A stretch of DNA of 64,000 nucleotides from Albula goreensis (Eukaryota; Chordata; Actinopteri; Albuliformes; Albulidae): assembly GCA_022829145.1 (NCBI GenBank), contig CM040758.1, forward strand, positions 14,530,628 through 14,594,627. The letters are read 5' to 3'. Each line of letters begins with the position of its first letter. Position 1 is the stretch's first letter. Of the stretch, positions 62,713 to 64,000 are shown one piece after another. The notes under the pieces were generated by a model. The model searched no databases. It had not been told where the DNA came from and was given only the letters and a program-made list of their open reading frames with translations. A program made the translations under genes and the position numbers.

Positions 62713-62985
62713 TTTGTTGTTTGTTTGGCTCTACACAAGAATTAGGGAAATTATTGGCATTATAAATACATACATAGTCAGGGAAAGAAAGCAAGAGTAT
62801 AAAGAATATAATAGATATGGCCAGAGTTCTGCTGAGATTGCCATCAGTCACTGTGGAATGCACTAGGAACAAACTTCAGCTTAACAGAAAAGAACACAAA
62901 TTTCAACATACTTACCTTTGCAGGAGTACCTCCTCAGTGCTGTACCACAGAGCAACAACCCGTGAGGTTCACAGTGCACGCTCTC

Positions 62986-63077
62986 CCTTTTTAAATACAT
63001 GTACCTGTTCTGTATCCACACCGAGCCAATCACACGCAAGCTGATTCTGCTGATTCAGGAGATATAACGTCATCCAG
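62986..63077 (-). promoter_or_regulatory. Promoter of gene N
   Basis: Minus strand GGATGACGTTATATC (CRE-like, about 63063-63077), GTGATTGGCTCGG (CCAAT box 63026-63030), then GTATTTAAAAAGGGAG (TATA-like, about 62986-62998). Exon 1 ends at TGCAAAG|GTAAGT (62916). Confidence 0.6.
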
Positions 63078-63079
63078 AC

Positions 63080-64000
63080 TAAAATTTGACCACATTTTGT
63101 GCGATGTGCCCAAACAGAGGTCACCTGGTGCATTAATGTACAGCAGGTCATCAGCAGGTGTGAGTCTCAGAATCACTGCTGAGCATTTCACATGACAGCG
63201 CATCACACTGCTGTATGAGGGGAGTCTGAGGTTTCAGGTGTTCAAGACTTAAGCCCTGATTTTACCCACGCAGCATGGAAAATGGTGTTCCTGTCTGTTG
63301 GGATCTGAATGCTGAATCAGAGTACTCCCATTGTGGTTACACCTCTAATCCTCTTGGCCAAGCCGTTGGAAGGAGAATGAGTGACAGCATCGGCCTCTAA
63401 TGACATCACATCTCAGTCAGGCCTTCACAATGCACACAGCATGATTAACATACATTAAAAAGCAGTCTTAGTGGCTGTTTTTCAGCTTTCTTATGCATTT
63501 TTATCATCATAATAGACTATGGTTTTGAACACCTGCTCTTCTTTCCTTTCATGAATGTGAGAGATATATTTCCATTCCATTCACATCACTCCTCTGATAT
63601 GGGTATGGCATCTGTGCCCCCCACCTTGGCATTAGAGGGGTTGGGTGGTGGGGGTATGGGTTTAAGCAGCCCCCATGTCAATTTAATTCCAAATCGAAAT
63701 TCACAAATGTTCTCTAATGTAAACTCTCTACTGTAAAGTTATTAATGTAACTGCAGGCTCATGGTTATATTGAGGTTCCCTTCCCATGAAGAAAAGCATT
63801 AAGAAGGACACAAGAATATTCCCTAGTCAAAGTCAAAAAGGCCTTTTATTAGAACTGTTAATAAAGCAGGATAAATGACAAATACAACAGAACATTTAAA
63901 GAGTTTTAAATTTACCATTTGCATCAACAATACTGGGTTCAGATGTATGAGATGTAAGCAGTGAGCTTCCAATGCTATTTATATGTTTGAATAAATAACA
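63080..64000. other. Right flank; possible 3' end of a further minus-strand gene
   Basis: No coding exon is supported. AATAAA on the minus strand (plus TTTTATTAG at about 63843) sits where the 3' end of a next leftward gene could lie, but the window ends before any recognisable exon. Confidence 0.3.

Overview
The window is nuclear DNA of a ray-finned fish, most likely a teleost. It is AT-rich, has long CA/GT microsatellites, a Tc1-type foldback element and a tRNA-Lys-like relic, and every gene is split into many very small exons. Almost all coding sequence I can support belongs to one family, the secretory calcium-binding phosphoproteins (SCPPs), the extracellular matrix proteins of teeth, scales and bone. 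Each gene shows the family's plan: a non-coding exon 1, an exon 2 carrying the start codon and signal peptide, a short exon 3 that often holds Ser-x-Glu sites (the FAM20C kinase motif), phase-0 introns throughout, and often a non-coding last exon. I assembled 14 genes by hand from 82 coding exons. All but two of these exons are a multiple of three in length.

Layout. 2.7-6.3 kb (-): a large P/Q-rich gene resembling ameloblastin/SCPP5. 11.2-12.2 kb (-): a small Tyr/Pro-rich SCPP. 14.7-27.2 kb (-): four members of a small family (called C, D, E and F here) that share an acidic-basic exon 3 and a C-terminal hydrophobic LLP..LARL..PTTAPLVAP module, with a 58-residue gene (H1) between E and F. 29.6-34.0 kb (+): an inverted block with a second tiny gene (H2, 68 aa) and the fifth family member (G). 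36.5-38.0 kb (-): an scpp1-like acidic gene with a huge Ser-Ala-Glu repeat, which shares its signal peptide type and C-terminal tail with H1 and H2. 40.4-44.6 kb (+): a 15-coding-exon gene with acidic and then arginine-rich exons. 46.0-48.1 kb (-): odam, the most securely named gene. 52.7-55.2 and 59.1-62.7 kb (-): two Gln/Pro/Gly/Leu-rich SCPPs.

How they fit together. From family knowledge these are secreted together by ameloblast-, odontoblast- or scleroblast-like cells. P/Q-rich members form the organic matrix or the cell-tooth attachment, and acidic members bind calcium. Eleven of the fourteen promoters share a CCAAT box a short distance upstream of a TATA-like box. The scpp1-class genes also share a repeated distal element about 0.7-1.3 kb upstream, a candidate duplicated enhancer. 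H1 and H2 carry 138 bp of identical promoter and exon 1 in opposite orientation although their coding exons have diverged. Two genes (odam and the 52.7-kb gene) each contain one exon that is one base short of a multiple of three, in or near a G/C homopolymer. These are either assembly errors or real frameshifts.

All exon structures are hand-called from splice signals and reading frame, with no transcript evidence. Names other than odam (and, less firmly, scpp1) are class labels.
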